NCBI GenBank assembly: GCA_937625935.1
Contig: OW569352.1
Location: 548,712 to 612,711 of the forward strand
Direction: 5' to 3'
DNA: 64,000 nucleotides
Source: Tetramitus jugosus
Taxonomy: Eukaryota; Heterolobosea; Eutetramitea; Acrasida; Vahlkampfiidae
Of the stretch, positions 41,595 through 51,180 are shown piece after piece; position 1 is the first letter of the stretch; the number at the start of each line of letters is the position of its first letter. The notes under the pieces are model-generated. The model was not told the origin of the DNA, searched no databases, and saw only the letters and a program-made list of their open reading frames with translations. A program made the position numbers and the translations under genes.

Positions 41595-41801
41595 CACCTA
41601 TCTGTGTGTGTGGTGAGGTTTAATGTGAGTGTGTTTGTTGTTGTTTTCGTTGTGGACATGATGATCACACTCATGTTCTTGGGTTGATGTTGTTCTGTTC
41701 AGTTGCGAAGAACAATTTCGAATTGCGCGGTTCAAGCACTTGTTGGAAAACAATCTGGCGTAAAATTTTTCAGTTTCTTTTATTTCTCCCAAAGAGAACG
41801 A

Positions 41802-42785
41802 TTAGAGCAGTTCCAGTTGCTTCAATTGTTGTTGTATCACAACCAGTTGTGCATCACCTTCTTCCTTAGCAATCTTTTCGTGCTCAATTAGTTTTTTAAT
41901 TTCCTTCTCCTTCTTATAGAGAGCATATCCGAGCTCGAACCGTTTCTTCTCCTCTAGAGCCTCCTTGTACTTCTTTTTGTAGCTTGCAACATTGAGCTTA
42001 GCGTTTTTGAATGCCAGTTGTACCTTTGGTTCATGGATATAGCTGACATTATACTTCAACATTTCATCAGCAATAAAAGCAGCCTTCTCCATCACTTCGT
42101 CTCTCGTATAGACAAGTGTGTGCTCATCATTCTCTTGACTTGGTGATTCAATTCTCTTCAATTCTGCGGAACAATTCTTCAATAGATTCACAAATGTAGA
42201 CATGTTTGGCACAATAACTGATTGTGACTTAAGTTCATCATACAGCTCCAATGCCTTCTTCAATGAGTTTGTTGGCATATAGTCTTCAATGTCATCATTC
42301 ATCTTATATTGGTGGTGTGACAGAGAAAGAAGCATCACATTGTATGATGCAATATCCTTGATCACTCTACCACTATATCTGAACATTCCAAAAGCGTTCT
42401 TCAATTGACCACCACGATCGCCGACAACAAGCAAAAAGCGTCTAAAGTTTTCTCTGTCTGGGTGCACCTTTTGTTGCACCAAATTCTGGAACATTTGATA
42501 AGCTGGTTTCCAACGACGAGCAGTCTTGTACGATGTCAAAACTTGCTTCAAAAAAGTATTGTTCACATTTCTCTTTTCTTGGGAGAATAGTGTGTAAGCG
42601 CGTCTGGATTCCTTGTCCTTCTTCTCTTGGAATCTTAGGAATCGACGTTCACGCATAGACATGCATCTGAATTGAACGTTTTGGTTCAATGCACTCGTGG
42701 CAATCATAGCATTGTTGTTGATTATTGAGGATGATGCATGGACAACGCGATTGGTTGTTGTTGGTGGAAGCACAAAGCGAAGCAT
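41802..42785 (-). CDS. PPR-like mitochondrial protein, 327 aa
   Basis: The N-terminus is a mitochondrial-type presequence (MLRFVLPPTTTNRVVHASSS, Arg and Ser rich, no acid). Residues about 80-200 hold PPR-like helices: NNTFLKQVLTSYKTARRWKPAYQMFQNLVQQ, and ASYNVMLLSLSHH. The C-terminus is a long basic coiled coil (KYKEALEEKKRFELGYALYKKEKEI). A mitochondrial RNA or ribosome-linked role is likely from family knowledge. Fewer repeats than usual are visible, so the assignment is weaker than for the PPR gene at 26452. Confidence 0.7.
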   Translation of the reverse strand: MLRFVLPPTTTNRVVHASSSIINNNAMIATSALNQNVQFRCMSMRERRFLRFQEKKDKESRRAYTLFSQEKRNVNNTFLKQVLTSYKTARRWKPAYQMFQNLVQQKVHPDRENFRRFLLVVGDRGGQLKNAFGMFRYSGRVIKDIASYNVMLLSLSHHQYKMNDDIEDYMPTNSLKKALELYDELKSQSVIVPNMSTFVNLLKNCSAELKRIESPSQENDEHTLVYTRDEVMEKAAFIADEMLKYNVSYIHEPKVQLAFKNAKLNVASYKKKYKEALEEKKRFELGYALYKKEKEIKKLIEHEKIAKEEGDAQLVVIQQQLKQLELL

Positions 42786-43049
42786 TTTTTTCGTTTAGAG
42801 ATAAATGGAAAGGGACGTGTGATTGTGGTCGAAAAATGCACCCGATTCTCTTCCTGTGTGTAATGGATGATTGTTTTGTGTTGTGTTTTGGTGGCGCAAA
42901 AAAATTTCTCCCTTACAAGAATGAAAGTTCAATTGGTCAACTTGTGCGTGAAAATTTTGGTCGGAACATCCTTGCATGACCTTTTGCCAAAACAAAGATC
43001 AAGTATATTCACCCTGATTCACCATACGCACCATAGTTTGAATTATATC

Positions 43050-44129
43050 ATGGAGGGATCATCATCTACGTCAAACACAAGTCCAAATATCAACCAAAAC
43101 AAACGATTCATTCGTGACTTACCTCGTTCGTACTATGTGTATGAATGGATGGACTATACTGCATATGCTTGCTTATCAGGTGTATTGTTTGGTGTCTCAA
43201 AGGGACTGAGAGCAATGCGCAAGGTGAATATCACAACTGAAAAAATTGATGTTCTGAGAACGAAAATTTATAAGAAACCTGCGCTGTCTGAAACTGTGAC
43301 AATGAATGAAGCGTCTGCTAAACGGACGAGACCCCTTGAGAAAAAGCACATTATCACAGCTGGTGCTCTTCAGAATGGAGTGCGTTATGGCGTGAATTCT
43401 GCTCTCTTTGTTAGCACTTTTTGTGCTGTGGACGGATTTTTGAGAAGCAACACTGTGTTCAATGACAATTCATTGTTGAAGAAGATTAATGAACCGTTGA
43501 ATCGATCTTTGATCCCAGATGAAATATTTAATAGAATGACTGTGCCTACGACCACCACTAATGAATTCCCAGGAGAGGAACAACAGCAACAAGAAGATGC
43601 ATTGTCAACAGCGAATGAGATGAACAATGATCAACAAATATCACCGAATTCACCTGCTTTATTACGATTCGATCAACGGTTTCTCACTTCACACAATGTA
43701 GTGCACAAGATGATTGCGGGTACTGTATCGGGCACATGTTTGGGCGCATTGGCAGGATTATCAGTATCTGGAGGTGTACTTGGAATGATACTCTATGGGT
43801 CAATGATTGGTCTGGGTATTGGAGCATGTGCTTCTCCCGTGCTCATACCCATTCAAAATCTTTTTACCTATCATCAATTGAAGCGATACATGAAGAAGCA
43901 AGTACCTGTGATTGAGAAGGAAGAGGAAAAGGAAGCGATTGAGACTGGAGTGATCGAACATAGCATGAGAGACATGGTGTCTGATGAATCTATTTTCCTG
44001 AATGAGCTCGATCGCGTCAAGAGCAAGTTGGATCTAGTGATTGCAGAGACTGAAGAATTGCGTAATCAACAGAACCGAAGAGAGGAAGCCAATGATGGAT
44101 CAACTCGTCAAGTTTCTGATGATAAATAA
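43050..44129 (+). CDS. Tim17/Tim22/Tim23-like membrane protein, 359 aa
   Basis: An upstream in-frame ATG exists at 42867, but the ATG at 43050 (MEGSSSTSNTSPN) gives a more sensible protein; the extra 61 residues lie in the divergent promoter. Hydrophobic segments near YTAYACLSGVLFGVSKG, ALFVSTFCAVDGFLRS and a Gly-rich pair (GTVSGTCLGALAGLSVSGGVLGMIL, split over about residues 225-255, and YGSMIGLGIGACASPV) resemble the Tim17/22/23/PMP24 family, which has four helices with small-residue faces and acts in inner-membrane protein import. The Gln/Asn-rich insert between helices 2 and 3 is unusual. The C-terminal 90 residues are a charged coiled coil. Moderate confidence. Confidence 0.5.
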   Translation: MEGSSSTSNTSPNINQNKRFIRDLPRSYYVYEWMDYTAYACLSGVLFGVSKGLRAMRKVNITTEKIDVLRTKIYKKPALSETVTMNEASAKRTRPLEKKHIITAGALQNGVRYGVNSALFVSTFCAVDGFLRSNTVFNDNSLLKKINEPLNRSLIPDEIFNRMTVPTTTTNEFPGEEQQQQEDALSTANEMNNDQQISPNSPALLRFDQRFLTSHNVVHKMIAGTVSGTCLGALAGLSVSGGVLGMILYGSMIGLGIGACASPVLIPIQNLFTYHQLKRYMKKQVPVIEKEEEKEAIETGVIEHSMRDMVSDESIFLNELDRVKSKLDLVIAETEELRNQQNRREEANDGSTRQVSDDK

Positions 44130-44177
44130 TGGTGTATCATATGATGAGATACTTGGACAGTCGTAGTATATTATTTA

Positions 44178-44763
44178 TTATTCTGATGGCACAATTGAGC
44201 CAATGACATCTAATCGATAGATTGTGATTCTACCATAGAAGTCTGTACTGTCTAAAAACACAATTTTTAGTTCGGTTATGGGATTGCTGCTGTCTGATGT
44301 AAGATCAAATTTCTACACAATGCACGAATAGGAAACAATGTACATATACATATGGATTCGTTAGATTATTCTTGTGTCACACAATGATTCTTATATTTGG
44401 GAGAGTTGTTCGAACAAGGCACGGCACACCGCACACAACAAGAATAAAACGACATACCTGCATGGTGTTCTTGTCCTCTGGATAGAATGATTTGAGCAGT
44501 GTTAGGTTGTCTTGACCACACGTTCTGACCCAAAATTCGCAATTCTTCCCCGTAAATCCACCCTGGAACATGATTTGAACATTGTTGAGAATGGATGCCT
44601 CTTTGAATTCCATGGAGATGCTCTGTGGACTGCCCTGATGACTGTTCCAGCATGTCTCATCATTGCCATCAATCATGAAATCCTTACCAAACTCTCTCGT
44701 GTTCTTGTTGAGTGTTGAACTGACCCGCAATCTCTTGAGATTGTTCTGTGTGAGTGATTGCAT
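44178..44763 (-). CDS. NR2C2AP-like discoidin-fold protein, 2 exons, 146 aa
   Basis: Exon 1 is 44763-44458 and exon 2 44312-44178, with a 145-base phase-0 intron (gtatgt...tgtag). Exon 2 encodes only 44 residues, including VFLDSTDFYGRITIYRL and ending GSIVPSE. Exon 1 has FMIDGNDETCWNSHQGSPQS and IMFQGGFTGKNCEFW, and FYPEDKNTMQ. These match nuclear receptor 2C2-associated protein (NR2C2AP), a single F5/8 C-type (discoidin-like) fold of unclear molecular role. Length agrees with the family (about 140 aa). The stop is 48 bases from the convergent Tim-like gene, and the ATG only 22 bases from the stop of the upstream gene on the same strand. Confidence 0.88.
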
Positions 44764-44785
44764 TGCTTCTCGTCTATGTTTTGTT

Positions 44786-45943
44786 TTATTTTTTGGAGGA
44801 CTTTTTTGATTTCTTGGAGGACTTTTTGTCATCGTCAGCATGCTTTCTCTTCTTGCTGGATTTGACGTCCTTCTTCGACTTCTTCTTGTCGTCTGAGCTC
44901 TTCTTCTTCTTCTTCTGCTTTTCTGGTTCTTCTGTGCTTGCAGCCTTTTCATACAGTGGAGCTCTGCTGATCACTGGAGGCAGCACAATGTCTGTCTCGT
45001 TTGGATCATAAGGACCTATTGGCAGATACTTGTGAGTACATACTGTCTCTGTAAGAGTCTTTCTCTTCTCCACAACCTTGGTCAATTGCTCCTTTTGTTG
45101 TTTTAGGATAGATTTGATATCTACGGATGGCACATCGATACACTTCTGAATTCTGAACGCTCTCTTCACAGGTCTTGGATGATACGAGTGAATAGAGTCT
45201 TCCTTTGAACGGATGACTGGCAAGAATTGTTGAACATTCTTCTGAGGGATTTGACGCAGTTGGAAGCCCTTACTCAACTGTGTCCTATGACCCGAGTATT
45301 CATTCTTCGAGTTCTCAGTCACATCCACAGAGCATGTCAATCGATTCAGTTGTTGAATAGGATAATCCTTTGGATACTCAATCAACCATAGTTCCTTGTT
45401 TGATCCTTCCAAGTTCAAGGACTTTAGAGTCGTTGTGGATTTGATTTGAGGCCACGTGTATCCACCGGGAGGAGTTGTTTCATTCTCCATGTCCGATGTG
45501 TATTCATGAGAGGTGTACTTTATGGGTTTGTTGGAGTTGAATGGTAATAGTCGACTATTGGTGGATGATGCACCATTTTCATCACTATCATCATCACTTT
45601 CATCATTGTCGTTTAGAGTTTTTCTTTGGTGATTGTTTTTTTTGATTTTTTCACTGCTTTCCTCATCACCTTCCTCTTCTTCTCCATTGTCCTCTTCATC
45701 GTCATCATCGCTCAACATTTTACCCTTCTTCATTTTGCCATTGCTTTCTTCTTCTTCTTCTTCACTGTCGCTAGCATGACCATTCTCGTCCTCTTGTTCT
45801 TCCTCATCGTTATCACTGTCATCGTCCTTTAGAGCTTTTGTGGTTTTCTTGGTGATTGGTGTTGTTTCTTCTTCGACTGACTCGCTACCGCTATCGTCAT
45901 CTTCGTCAATCTTTTTGGTGACTGCTTTCTTCGATTGCGCCAT
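44786..45943 (-). CDS. Acidic nuclear protein, RPA34/PAF49-like RNA polymerase I factor candidate, 385 aa
   Basis: The open frame starts upstream at 46024, but MAQSKKAVTKKIDEDDD at 45943 is the most natural start. The first 150 residues are Asp/Glu/Ser/Lys-rich with SDNDEEEQEDE-like tracts; the centre has a globular part (NKELWLIEYPKDYPIQQLNRLTC near residue 200, then QLRQIPQKNVQQFLPVIRS and SYHPRPVKRAFRIQKC), and the C-terminus is a Lys-rich tail (KKSKKDVKSSKKRKH) typical of nucleolar proteins. The segment LWLIEYPKDYP is reminiscent of RPA34.5/PAF49 (CD3EAP), a Pol I subunit. I cannot confirm it by motif beyond that, so the name is tentative. The tail runs into the short gap before the NR2C2AP-like start. 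Confidence 0.5.
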   Translation of the reverse strand: MAQSKKAVTKKIDEDDDSGSESVEEETTPITKKTTKALKDDDSDNDEEEQEDENGHASDSEEEEEESNGKMKKGKMLSDDDDEEDNGEEEEGDEESSEKIKKNNHQRKTLNDNDESDDDSDENGASSTNSRLLPFNSNKPIKYTSHEYTSDMENETTPPGGYTWPQIKSTTTLKSLNLEGSNKELWLIEYPKDYPIQQLNRLTCSVDVTENSKNEYSGHRTQLSKGFQLRQIPQKNVQQFLPVIRSKEDSIHSYHPRPVKRAFRIQKCIDVPSVDIKSILKQQKEQLTKVVEKRKTLTETVCTHKYLPIGPYDPNETDIVLPPVISRAPLYEKAASTEEPEKQKKKKKSSDDKKKSKKDVKSSKKRKHADDDKKSSKKSKKSSKK

Positions 45944-46282
45944 TTTCTTGCTGTTGTTGTTTCTGCTTGTTGTCTTGCGGTGTGAAATTTTTTCGACGCA
46001 GAAAATTCGTTGAACTCTCACCAAATTTATTGAACAGGGACTTTCTGCTCAAACTCCCTGTGCAGAATCCGCTGCTGTACATTGGTTCTTGTTCATGTAC
46101 AGCCACAATATGGTTCCCACCATGATTTATTGTCACAGACGAGTCCAATCATATTTAGTGAGAGATGAGCAAGTTCTTTTGCTGTGTCGGGCAAAATCCA
46201 GGAAATCCGCGATGGCATTTACAGAAGCGTTGCGAGAGGAGAACAGAAAAAATTTCACTCAGCACAATTACTGAATAGATCT
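45944..46282. other. Divergent intergenic region (RPA34-like / flippase)
   Basis: Promoter region between genes diverging at 45943 and 46283. An upstream ATG at 46165 (MSKFFCC...) is not in frame with the flippase. An upstream exon for the flippase is possible, but no GT-AG pair was convincing. Confidence 0.4.
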
Positions 46283-49200
46283 ATGATTGAAAGGATCAAG
46301 TTCGCCATTCAATCTAGACTTCCATGGAACCAGATCTCAACGAAGCCCCGGATAATTGCCATCAATTTATCCTCGCTTCAAACAACAGAGAGATTCCCTT
46401 CGAACCATATCGTTACATCCAAGTATAACATTTTTACTTTTCTTCCGAAGAATTTGTTCGAGCAGTTCTCTAGGTTGGCCAACGTTCTATTCCTCTTTAT
46501 CATGTGTCTACAATTGTTTACTGGACTGTCACCCACTGGTAGATATGGTTACTTGATATCCTTGTGTCCTCTGGTGGCAGTACAAATGTTAAAGGATGGA
46601 GTTGAAGATCTTGTGAGACATTGGAACGATCGGAAAACCAATACTCAAAAAGTTTTGGTGTTGAATAGAAATTCTGGTTTCTTCGAAAGAAGGTCGTGGA
46701 AGAGCGTAAAGGTTGGAGATTTAGTTCAAGTTAATGGCGATGAACAAATTCCAGCTGATATTGTCGCCATTCATGCTAGATCTAGTGACACCGAAGGAAA
46801 GTGCTTCGTTGAAACAAGTCAACTGGACGGCGAGACAAACTTGAAGCAAAAAATGCCTCTCTACCTTTCCCAAAAGTTCTTCACATGCGAAACAGATTTG
46901 TTGGACTTATCTGCAGCGATAGAATGTGATCAACCAAACAAGAATCTATATAGTTTCAATGGTACTGCCACCTTTTACTTGGCTTCATCCACTGAAACCG
47001 AACCTCAGAAGATAGCCATTCTGTATGACAATTTGTTGCTCCGCGGAACGAGATTAAAAAGCACAAAATACATTTATGGAATAGTTGTGTACACTGGTGC
47101 TCATACGAAGATTTTGATGAATAGTCGGGCTTTAGCACATAAGAGATCAAAACTGGAATACATGATTAATATCTTGGTTATTACAATGTTTATCATACAG
47201 TTCACAATGTCAGTTGTTGGTGCCATAGCCGCAACGGTTCTTGGAGAGCAATCAGAAGATCATTGGTATCTGAGTACCCTTTATGACAGAAAGAATAATG
47301 TGGGTTACAGCATTTATGAAGGTTTAGTGACATTTTTTTTGTTGCTGAACAACTTTGTGCCTATCTCTGTTTTGGCAAGTTTAGAGATGACAAAGTTAAT
47401 ATTTTCCAAAATATACATTGATAAGGACGAAGAAATGAAGTGTATCGAGACAGGAATATACTCTTGCGCGAACAATTCTCAAATTCCAGAAGAGTTGGGT
47501 CAGATCAAGATGGTGTTTAGTGATAAGACGGGAACATTGACCAAGAATGTAATGAATTTTAAGAAGTTCTGGCTGCCAAGCAATGAACGATATGGTGTAT
47601 ATGACGATGTTTTGTCAGAGAGAGAGGATAATTTTGTTCACATTTCACCAGAAACTGCTCCTTCGTTTAATGACGACCGAGTAACTGGAGGAAGATGGAG
47701 ACTCCAGGATAATGCTGACCAATTTTTTGACATGTTTCTCTTGTTGGCTCTTTGTCATACTGTTACTCCGGAGATAAAGAACAATGAGTTAGTTTATCAA
47801 GCTTCATCTCCTGACGAGTTATCACTCGTTCGATTTGCGGCAGATATGAACTTTAAACTAATTGCTCGAACGGAACACACAATCACTATCGAATGCTTAG
47901 ATGAGTATACTCAAGAACCCAGAACAGCTGAATTTCAAGTTCTAAATATACTTCACTTCAACTCAGATAGAAAGAGGATGTCAGTTGTAGTTAGAGTTCT
48001 TGACGTATTCAAAGAGTTTCAGAATAGAGTACCCGTTGGACAAATTGTATTGCTCACGAAGGGTGCTGATGAAGTAATGATAAAACTGGTAGATTTCCAA
48101 GACGAATACGAAAGAATGCCTGTCAATGAGGCATTGGACGAGTTTGCCACAGAGGGTTTAAGAACCCTTATTTGTGCGAAGAAAGAATTGTCTGATGAAG
48201 AGTACTTTACTTGGCTTGAGGATCACTTTACACCTGCAAATCTGGCGCTAGAAAATAGACAGGAACTCCTCGATTCTGCTGCTTCAAAAATAGAGTATAA
48301 CATGGAACTAGTGTCTGTATCTGCCATCGAGGACGAATTACAAGATCAAGTAGCTCAAACAATTGAACAATTGAGGAAAGCCGGAATTCAAGTGTATATG
48401 CTCACGGGAGACAAACAAGAGACAGCAATTACGATTGCAAGATCGTGTGCTTTAATTGATGATAATATGCGGTTAATATTCATGACTGCGGATGATTTAT
48501 CAGGTTCAGACAAATTCTTTGATAAGAGAGATGCTTTCATACGATTAAAATCTCGAATTGAGTTGGAGATTGAAGCTCTGGACAAGGCTCGAAGGGTGGA
48601 TCCAGATATCTCAGAGGATATTGCGCTTGTTACTAACGGAGCAACTTTAGAATTGTTGTTTACTCCATTTGATATCGAAATAGAACGTGTGAAGCCAATA
48701 ATTTACGAAACATTCATGGATTTGTGCATGCGTTGCAAAACTGTAGTATGTGCTCGAACATCACCGAGTCAGAAGGCAAAGATTGTTATGCTCGCCCAAA
48801 CGTATGTCAAAAACAACAGAACACTATCCATTGGAGATGGCTCCAATGATATACCAATGATCCAATCAGCGAATGTCGGAGTCGGTATTAGAGGAAAGGA
48901 AGGTTTACAGGCGAGCAGAGCTGCGGATTTTGCAATAGGAGAGTTTAGGTTTTTAGAAAGACTTCTATTAATTCATGGGCGAAACAACTATCGCCGAATA
49001 GCCAAATTGGTTCTGCATACAGTTTATAAGAATGTTGCAAATCAGAGTGTGCAGTTCTTCTTTGCTTTTTTCTCGAGATTTAGTGGCTCAAGTGCCCAAG
49101 TGGGAATTCTATTGCTTTTGTTCAACTTACTTTTCGCTACAGTACCTATGACAGTTCATTCGATATTTGATAAAGAGTTACCAGATGAAAAAGCCAAAGC

Positions 49201-49774
49201 GTTCCCAGAACTATACAGAGAGGGACAAAGAGATATGCACATGAACATCAAGGTCATTCTGTTTTGGATAGCCGATGGTTTTTATCATGGACTTATATGC
49301 TTTTTCCTACCATATGCCATGTTTACGGCAATGCCTATCGATCCATCGAGTGGTAGAGAACTTGATTGGCAATATTTTAGTTTGATTATATCAACGAGTA
49401 TTGTTTTGGTTGTATCTCATAAGGCTGCATTAGAAATGTACTCTTACAATATGATTTCAGTTTTGGCTGTGTTGAGTACATTGCCTATCTGGTTTACGTG
49501 GCTCTTCTTCTGGTTTAGCATTCCTAAGTTGGCTAAGGAGAACAGTAACATGGTTTATGAAGTACTACAATCACCTCTTTTCTGGTTGGGATCCTTCTTA
49601 ACTTCGACAGTCGCGATTTTACTAGATTTAATCTGGAAATGTGTGTCTCGAGCACTTCCATTTTCAAGAAAGTTGTATCATGCGGTCCAAGAATTACCAG
49701 ACGGTTTAACTCATCAAGACATGAGAATCATAATTGAAAAGGAGTTTGATTTGAGAAATTATGCTCTCGAGTAA
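46283..49774 (+). CDS. P4-type ATPase, phospholipid flippase, 1163 aa
   Basis: All P4-ATPase landmarks are present: PRIIAINL start, NVLFLFIMCLQ first spans, VNGDEQIPADIVAI, the actuator loop LDGETNLK, the phosphorylation site DKTGTLT with Asp at residue 414, QASSPDE in the nucleotide domain, ADEVMIKL, LTGDKQETAITIA and the hinge GDGSNDIPM. TM5-10 follow (LFFAFFSRFSGSSAQVG to the C-terminal helices). P4-ATPases flip aminophospholipids to the cytosolic leaflet with a CDC50 partner. The open frame also extends upstream to a GTG at 46184; I place the start at the first ATG (MIERIKFAIQSRLP), since conserved residues begin after it. An upstream exon cannot be excluded. Confidence 0.92.
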   Translation: MIERIKFAIQSRLPWNQISTKPRIIAINLSSLQTTERFPSNHIVTSKYNIFTFLPKNLFEQFSRLANVLFLFIMCLQLFTGLSPTGRYGYLISLCPLVAVQMLKDGVEDLVRHWNDRKTNTQKVLVLNRNSGFFERRSWKSVKVGDLVQVNGDEQIPADIVAIHARSSDTEGKCFVETSQLDGETNLKQKMPLYLSQKFFTCETDLLDLSAAIECDQPNKNLYSFNGTATFYLASSTETEPQKIAILYDNLLLRGTRLKSTKYIYGIVVYTGAHTKILMNSRALAHKRSKLEYMINILVITMFIIQFTMSVVGAIAATVLGEQSEDHWYLSTLYDRKNNVGYSIYEGLVTFFLLLNNFVPISVLASLEMTKLIFSKIYIDKDEEMKCIETGIYSCANNSQIPEELGQIKMVFSDKTGTLTKNVMNFKKFWLPSNERYGVYDDVLSEREDNFVHISPETAPSFNDDRVTGGRWRLQDNADQFFDMFLLLALCHTVTPEIKNNELVYQASSPDELSLVRFAADMNFKLIARTEHTITIECLDEYTQEPRTAEFQVLNILHFNSDRKRMSVVVRVLDVFKEFQNRVPVGQIVLLTKGADEVMIKLVDFQDEYERMPVNEALDEFATEGLRTLICAKKELSDEEYFTWLEDHFTPANLALENRQELLDSAASKIEYNMELVSVSAIEDELQDQVAQTIEQLRKAGIQVYMLTGDKQETAITIARSCALIDDNMRLIFMTADDLSGSDKFFDKRDAFIRLKSRIELEIEALDKARRVDPDISEDIALVTNGATLELLFTPFDIEIERVKPIIYETFMDLCMRCKTVVCARTSPSQKAKIVMLAQTYVKNNRTLSIGDGSNDIPMIQSANVGVGIRGKEGLQASRAADFAIGEFRFLERLLLIHGRNNYRRIAKLVLHTVYKNVANQSVQFFFAFFSRFSGSSAQVGILLLLFNLLFATVPMTVHSIFDKELPDEKAKAFPELYREGQRDMHMNIKVILFWIADGFYHGLICFFLPYAMFTAMPIDPSSGRELDWQYFSLIISTSIVLVVSHKAALEMYSYNMISVLAVLSTLPIWFTWLFFWFSIPKLAKENSNMVYEVLQSPLFWLGSFLTSTVAILLDLIWKCVSRALPFSRKLYHAVQELPDGLTHQDMRIIIEKEFDLRNYALE

Positions 49775-49828
49775 AGACTTTATGTTTGATACAAAATATC
49801 CATTGTCAGGCAACTCGTTTTCGTGCTT

Positions 49829-50287
49829 TCAAATGCCATCGTCATCATCAGTACCCCAGAGAGCTTTTTGTTCCTCCTCGTTTGCTAAATAATGCTCTCC
49901 CAACACTTGATCCAGTGTTCTGTAAGTAATCTGATCCGATATTCTCTCTTTCCTCTCCTTTTTCTCTTTCAGAGCCTGTCTCGCCTGAGTTAGTCGAAGT
50001 CGTCTTTGCTCTGCAAAAAGTTGCTCAATAGATTTTTCCTGTTCTTGATGTGTATTCACTACTACATTGTCAAAATTTAGTACTTTCTGAATAGCGGAGG
50101 GTTGCACTATGGTTGAGACTTCCTCTTGAAACTTGTCTGAATCTGTATAGAATGCACTCAAATCAGCATCGTTTACTTGTTTGGTCATGCGAACAGATGG
50201 TCGGCTTGGTGTGTCATCGTGCTTTGATTTGAGGTTTCGTCGCGATGGTGTTGCAAGTAGATTCTGTGCTATGTGGGTTCTCATCAT
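49829..50287 (-). CDS. Small basic coiled-coil protein of unknown function, 152 aa
   Basis: The open frame reaches a TTG at 50311; the first ATG is 50287 (MMRTHIAQNLLATPSRR). The protein has a Ser/Arg/Pro-rich start (TPSRRNLKSKHDDTPSRP), a central region with VLNFDNVVVNTH, then a long charged helix (EQLFAEQRRLRLTQARQALKEKKERKE) and an acidic end (LWGTDDDDGI). It is convergent with the flippase across 54 bases. I recognise no family. It marks the last intact core gene on this side of the subtelomere. Confidence 0.65.
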   Translation of the reverse strand: MMRTHIAQNLLATPSRRNLKSKHDDTPSRPSVRMTKQVNDADLSAFYTDSDKFQEEVSTIVQPSAIQKVLNFDNVVVNTHQEQEKSIEQLFAEQRRLRLTQARQALKEKKERKERISDQITYRTLDQVLGEHYLANEEEQKALWGTDDDDGI

Positions 50288-50312
50288 TTGTTTATTTCCA
50301 AACAAGAACAAT

Positions 50313-50565
50313 ATGTCTGCGGAATCGTTTTCTTGAATTTTGCAACATATTGTGGTTGCTTCGTCTGTTGTTTATTCATGGGAAGATGAGACCACTACAA
50401 CCATCACTGAGGCCCAAGACCTTGATTTGGTGAGCTCATTCTTATTCTACTTATTCTTCTTATTCTCTCAAATTTTGACTGGAGACTCTCTCGTCGGAAG
50501 TGAACACAACAGAAGGATTTATAAAAACGAACATTCCAGGAAAAAAGAGATCTATCAACGTTTCT
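50313..50565 (+). pseudogene. Truncated start of a multi-exon gene with an in-frame stop
   Basis: ATG at 50313 opens a frame that hits TGA at 50334 and then stays open (HIVVASSVVYSWEDETTTT) to a donor-like GTGAGC at 50430. A 55-base intron (50430-50484) ends in AG, and the next frame reads TLSSEVNTTEGFIKTNIPGK and VSLIRGLRDIQ, coding-like, before it meets the antisense end of the TIG fragment near 50566. It looks like the beginning of a secreted or membrane protein gene (ILQHIVVASSVV resembles a signal peptide) that carries a stop and was cut at a rearrangement point. Alternatively the second frame is spurious. Confidence 0.35.
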
Positions 50566-51180
50566 TTAATCAGAGGTTTGAGGGACATTCAGTTGGGCAG
50601 TATCTGTCTCTGGTTCTTGTTGCAATGCTGGGCTCCATACCACTCCTTCGGTCTCTGTGTTAATTGCTTCTTTCATTCTATTCTCATAAGTAGCAGCTCC
50701 TCTTTTCTGTTTTATAATAAACCATACGAGAGCCATCAAACAACCGAAACTAACGAAGCAAACTGAACCGCTGGTCGCAAAAATAGTAGCCAACATAGTT
50801 TTGTTTCCATCCGGAGCCAAAACCTCTATGAAAGAAGTACCGACACCTCTTGAAGAGCTAATCACTTGAACAAGTAACTTACTGGTCACAAATTTTCTTC
50901 CAAAGTTTGGAACATTTGTAAGAATTGTCTTTGAATCAACAACTGTAAAAGTATTTGTTGAAAGTGATCCGATTGTGACACTGGTGACATCTACAAAGTT
51001 ATTCCCTCGGATTTCAATCTGGGTACTGAAATCAGCTGAAGATGGTATGATATGTGTCACACTGGCATCAATGTTGTACATTATCTGTCCCTCCAAGTAA
51101 TGGATAGTTGCTGATGAGCCATCTGCACTGCACACACTGATATGGATCCTGATTGTATAAGTTTGTGGTATTGTTGCCGG
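50566..51180 (-). pseudogene. C-terminal fragment of IPT/TIG-domain membrane protein
   Basis: The frame from about 51165 to 50566 encodes an Ig-like IPT/TIG domain (VTHIIPSSADFSTQIEIRGN, NNFVDVTSVTIGSLSTNTF, TILTNVPNFG), one membrane span (MLATIFATSGSVCFVSFGCL, then LVWFIIKQKR) and a cytoplasmic tail ending LNVPQTSD. The upstream reading ends at a TAA just before an AG at the acceptor-like aaattag, so either an upstream exon once joined here or the 5' part is missing. TIG domains occur in surface receptors of amoebae. I found no matching upstream exon in the next kilobase. It seems to be a truncated gene at the core-subtelomere boundary. Confidence 0.6.

Noticed and set aside
46089-46274. Upstream ATG frames before the flippase as its true start
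   Set aside because: They are out of frame and need an intron for which I found no convincing splice sites.
50340-50663. Single 107-codon plus-strand ORF read as one gene
   Set aside because: Its middle is Phe/Leu-rich intron-like sequence and the coding-like parts fit better with a 55-base GT-AG intron.
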